Assembly: GCA_900549245.1 (NCBI GenBank)
Contig: URNQ01000074.1
Location: forward strand, 1 to 7,810
Length of the DNA stretch: 7,810 nt
DNA from: an uncultured Collinsella sp.
Lineage (GTDB): Bacteria; Actinomycetota; Coriobacteriia; Coriobacteriales; Coriobacteriaceae
Reading direction: 5' to 3'
Below are positions 5,681 through 7,810 of the stretch, piece after piece. How positions within the stretch are numbered: position 1 is the stretch's first letter; every line of letters starts with the position of its first letter. The notes below the pieces were generated by a model. It was given only the letters and a program-made list of their open reading frames with translations, did no database searches and was not told the DNA's origin. Position numbers and translations under genes: made by a program.

Positions 5681-6595
5681 ATGCAGATCAACAAGGTCGC
5701 CTTTATCGGCAAGGGCGGCGTCGGCCTGCTCTACGGCAGTATGATTGCCAAGGCCCTCGGCAATGACGCCGTCGAATACGTTATGGATGACGCCCGTTTT
5801 GAGCGTCACGCAAACGATGCGCTCACCGTCAACGACAAGCCCTGTGCGCTCAAGTCCGTCCGCGCCAGCAAGGCAACGCCCGCCGATCTGGTCATCCTGA
5901 CGGTCAAGACCACCGGTCTCGACCAAGCACTCAAGACTATGGAGCGCGTCGTGGGACCCAATACGCTCATCGCCTCGCTGTGCAACGGCATCACGAGCGA
6001 GCAAAAGATTGCCGAGCGCTTTGGCTGGGAGCATACCGTTCTTGGTATTTGCCAGGGTATGGACGCCGTGTTCCTCAACGGAGAGCTCACCTTTACCAAC
6101 ACGGGCGAAATCCGCTTTGGCGCGGCGGCCGGTACGGACCCCGCAACCATCACCGCAATCGACGAGCTCTACACGCGCTGCGGCATCGCCCATACCGTCG
6201 AGAGCGACATTGCGCACCGCATGTGGGCCAAACTCATGCTCAACGACGGCATCAACCAGACCTGCATGGCCTACGGCGGCACGTACGGAAGTGCCACGGA
6301 GCCGGGCTCCGAGCAGCGTCGCTGCCTTGTTTCCGCCATGCGCGAAACGCTTGCGGTCGCCAACGCCGAGGGCGTTGAGCTGACCGAGGCAGACCTGACG
6401 CAGATGGTGCACCTCATCGAAGGAATCGATCCCGCCGGCATGCCCTCGATGGCGCAAGACCGCGTCGCGCGGCGCAAAACCGAGGTCGAGGAGTTCGCCG
6501 GCACCATCTGCCGTCTGGCGGCCAAGCACGATATCCAGGCGCCGCAGAACGAATGGCTCTATCAGCGCATTCGCGATATCGAGGTAAGCTGGTAG
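5681..6595 (+). CDS. Ketopantoate reductase family protein (ApbA/PanE-like)
   Basis: This 304-residue cytoplasmic NADPH-dependent reductase belongs to the family that makes pantoate from 2-dehydropantoate for coenzyme A. The Rossmann motif GKGGVG (10-15) is at the N-terminus. Counterparts of E. coli PanE residues are K76 (K72), N102 (N98), K184 (K176), N188 (N180), N192 (N184), S256 (S244), D260 (D248) and E268 (E256). By my hand alignment the E. coli substrate contact N241 falls on G253, so a related 2-keto acid rather than ketopantoate is possible; I therefore give no symbol. Length is normal. The ATG at 5681 has GGGGAG (5666-5671) 9 nt upstream; the ATG at 5672 is too close to that site, and the longer open frame to 5333 crosses the divergent promoter region. 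It is a single-gene unit closed by a strong terminator. Confidence 0.9.
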   Translation: MQINKVAFIGKGGVGLLYGSMIAKALGNDAVEYVMDDARFERHANDALTVNDKPCALKSVRASKATPADLVILTVKTTGLDQALKTMERVVGPNTLIASLCNGITSEQKIAERFGWEHTVLGICQGMDAVFLNGELTFTNTGEIRFGAAAGTDPATITAIDELYTRCGIAHTVESDIAHRMWAKLMLNDGINQTCMAYGGTYGSATEPGSEQRRCLVSAMRETLAVANAEGVELTEADLTQMVHLIEGIDPAGMPSMAQDRVARRKTEVEEFAGTICRLAAKHDIQAPQNEWLYQRIRDIEVSW

Positions 6596-6628
6596 CGCCC
6601 GACTCACCACGTCAACAGACTCAACAGC

Positions 6629-6665
6629 AAAGCCGCCGCAAGGGCACTCCCCTTACGGCGGCTTT
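6629..6665. terminator. Strong bidirectional intrinsic terminator
   Basis: AAAGCCGCCG (6629-6638) pairs perfectly with CGGCGGCTTT (6656-6665), and an inner AAGGG/CCCTT stem continues after one mismatch. The A-run on one side and T-run on the other let it work in both directions. It lies 34 nt after the plus-strand reductase stop and about 50 nt after the minus-strand stop at 6715, so it separates the two convergent genes. Confidence 0.88.
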
Positions 6666-6714
6666 CATCTTCATCTATAAACAGTAGTCGAAAATAAGGT
6701 CGATGTCCCGACGG

Positions 6715-6921
6715 TTAGAGCTGCGACTCCGAGGCCTGGCCCTCATCGTCGCGACAAAGGACTACACCCGCGCTTCCCAGCAGTGCGGCTACGATCAGCG
6801 CGCCGACCACGATTGGAGCAGCCCCACAAGAACCCTGCATGCCCGCGACGAGCGCGGTCGTAGGACCAAGACAACCAAGCACCAATGCGACGGCGGCGAC
6901 GGCGATATCTCGAGCGTTCAC
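6715..6921 (-). CDS. Small hypothetical membrane protein, two predicted helices
   Basis: This 68-residue protein resembles nothing I can name. It has two hydrophobic segments, about residues 5-28 (AVAAVALVLGCLG core) and 35-57 (APIVVGALIVAALLG core). A short loop holding QGSCG separates them, and a charged tail ends in ESQL. This suggests a helical hairpin in the membrane. The start is GTG at 6921, with GGAGG about 10 nt upstream, a slightly long spacing. An ATG right after that GGAGG reads another frame into an arginine-rich product and is rejected. The opposite strand is also open here (6703-6966), but its product is an unstructured Arg/Lys/Asp-rich string with a poor ribosome site. Hydrophobicity, start site and convergence on the 6629 terminator favour the minus strand. 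No neighbour suggests a role. Confidence 0.55.
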   Translation of the reverse strand: MNARDIAVAAVALVLGCLGPTTALVAGMQGSCGAAPIVVGALIVAALLGSAGVVLCRDDEGQASESQL

Positions 6922-7031
6922 AAGACCACATCCTCCAAGAGAAAGACCTTATTTCTCATGAACTAGTGTGCCCCGCGCCCATATGCGCGGCGTACCGCCA
7001 CGGTAAGCGCTCTGTTAACTCAAACACGCAC

Positions 7032-7072
7032 AAAAAACGAACGCCCTTACGTTGCCCAAAGGCTCGGTAAAG
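7032..7072 (-). terminator. Probable terminator of the exported-protein gene
   Basis: On the minus strand CTTTAC (7067-7072) pairs with GTAAGG (7045-7050), with an inner GCC/GGC stem between them. GCGTTCG and then six Ts (7032-7037) follow. It is about 20 nt past the stop at 7091. The stem is interrupted and the T-run is offset by several bases, so the call is moderate. Confidence 0.45.
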
Positions 7073-7090
7073 ACGCCCGCCCGTCATGTC

Positions 7091-7810
7091 CTATTGGCTT
7101 ATGCCAGATTCCCAGCCAGTGTAGTAGTCGGTGGTTCCGGCAGCGCAGCCGGAGTCATAGACCTTGCACTCGCCCTTGGAACCGGTAAACGTAGAGCCTT
7201 GGGCCTTATCGCCCGCGGCAACGACGTAGTAACCATCGGAATCGCGCCAAAAGCCCTCGGAATCCTGCGTCCACTCGCCCGTGCGGTGGTGATACAACAC
7301 GTTGCTGCTGTAATAAGTCTCGCGGCGGCCGTTATAGTTATTGACGCCGCTCAAGCGCGTCAGACCCGAGCCGTTCGCGTAATACGCAGCAGACGCGTAA
7401 GACGAGCCGGAGCCGGCGTTGCAATATGAAGCCTGAACGGCCTCGGCGGCCTCGGCTTCGGCTGCAGCCTCGAGCGCCTCGCGCTTGGCATCCTCAAGCG
7501 TAGAGCGAAGCTCGTCGAGCTCGGTCGACTTAGCGTCGACCTCCCCCATCGTCAACAGGCTACCCGCACCGTCGATGCAGCCCTGCAACACAGCGCGCTC
7601 GTCATCGGTAGCATAGTCGCCATACATATTCATAATGATCTGAGCGCGCATCTCCAGGGAATCGCGCTTTGCCCCCATCGAGGCGTTCCACTCCTGCATA
7701 GAGCCATAACCGTCGCCGCGGTAGTCAACGGGCTGCACCAGCGTCGCCTCGGACGGCGTTGATCCGACCGTATCGGATAGTGTTGCCGCGTGGGCATCAG
7801 TTGCGCCGGC
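7091..7810 (-). CDS. Probable exported protein with coiled-coil and aromatic C-terminal domain (5' end missing)
   Basis: The visible 239 residues are the C-terminal part; the frame stays open to the window edge. The first visible residues, AGATDAHAATLSDTVG, look like the low-complexity start of a secreted protein, so the true start and probably a signal peptide lie to the right. A GTG at 7738 with GAGG upstream is a possible but less likely start. Residues 50-126 are mostly helical; 89-126 are rich in Glu, Ala, Lys and Leu, as in a coiled coil. A Gly/Ser/Tyr linker (127-150) leads to an aromatic domain (151-234) with YNGRRETYYSS, GFWRDSDGYYVVAAGD and a C-terminal cysteine pair C215/C222 (GECKVYDSGCAAG). 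From memory, this tail resembles a conserved C-terminal domain of cell-wall-associated proteins in Coriobacteriia and Clostridia, and is faintly like the 3D double-psi barrel. No catalytic residues can be assigned. Confidence 0.8.
   Translation of the reverse strand, partial: AGATDAHAATLSDTVGSTPSEATLVQPVDYRGDGYGSMQEWNASMGAKRDSLEMRAQIIMNMYGDYATDDERAVLQGCIDGAGSLLTMGEVDAKSTELDELRSTLEDAKREALEAAAEAEAAEAVQASYCNAGSGSSYASAAYYANGSGLTRLSGVNNYNGRRETYYSSNVLYHHRTGEWTQDSEGFWRDSDGYYVVAAGDKAQGSTFTGSKGECKVYDSGCAAGTTDYYTGWESGISQ

Noticed and set aside
5660..6610. Open frame of 316 codons on the minus strand opposite the ketopantoate-reductase-like gene
   Set aside because: It has no recognisable motif. The plus strand carries a Rossmann motif and catalytic residues in the right order.
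6703..6966. 87-codon plus-strand frame opposite the small membrane protein
   Set aside because: The product is a charged, low-complexity string with a weak ribosome site. The minus frame has a GGAGG site and two coherent hydrophobic helices. This is not fully excluded.

Overview
The window looks like a chromosomal segment of a GC-rich Gram-positive anaerobe. Protein style points to the class Coriobacteriia (Actinomycetota), and Collinsella is my best guess. The evidence is Actinobacteria-like codon use, a Coriobacteriia-style ferredoxin-tailed aldo/keto reductase and a lipoprotein-type amino-acid binding protein. The taxon is inferred from sequence style, not from a marker gene.

Layout. Positions 16-3119, minus strand: a complete polar amino-acid ABC importer, transcribed as binding lipoprotein (3119-2259), then permease (2142-781), then ATPase (768-16). 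A promoter lies at about 3177-3205. The 116-nt gap between binding protein and permease holds two hairpins whose arms are interchangeable. The permease carries an extra secreted domain of about 155 residues ahead of its membrane domain. Positions 3264-4133, minus: endonuclease IV (nfo). Positions 4152-4218: a large, nearly perfect inverted repeat of REP/BIME character between nfo and the next gene. Positions 4232-5419, minus: an aldo/keto reductase with two C-terminal cysteine clusters, starting at GTG. Positions 5420-5680: a divergent intergenic region with a terminator-like hairpin just ahead of the next gene. Positions 5681-6595, plus: a ketopantoate-reductase family protein, followed by a strong bidirectional terminator. 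Positions 6715-6921, minus: a small two-helix membrane protein of unknown function. Positions 7091-7810, minus: the 3' part of an apparently exported protein with a helical coiled-coil region and an aromatic- and glycine-rich C-terminal domain; its start lies beyond the right edge.

The three ABC genes form one functional unit: lipoprotein capture, membrane passage and ATP hydrolysis. The rest are independent housekeeping or accessory genes: DNA base-excision repair, NAD(P)H-linked carbonyl reduction and a pantoate-type reductase. I see no CRISPR array, tRNA, rRNA, transposase or phage gene. The less ordinary signals are the permease fusion, the alternating RNA structure inside the ABC operon, the 4152-4218 repeat, the attenuator-like hairpin at 5637 and the uncharacterised exported protein at the right edge.
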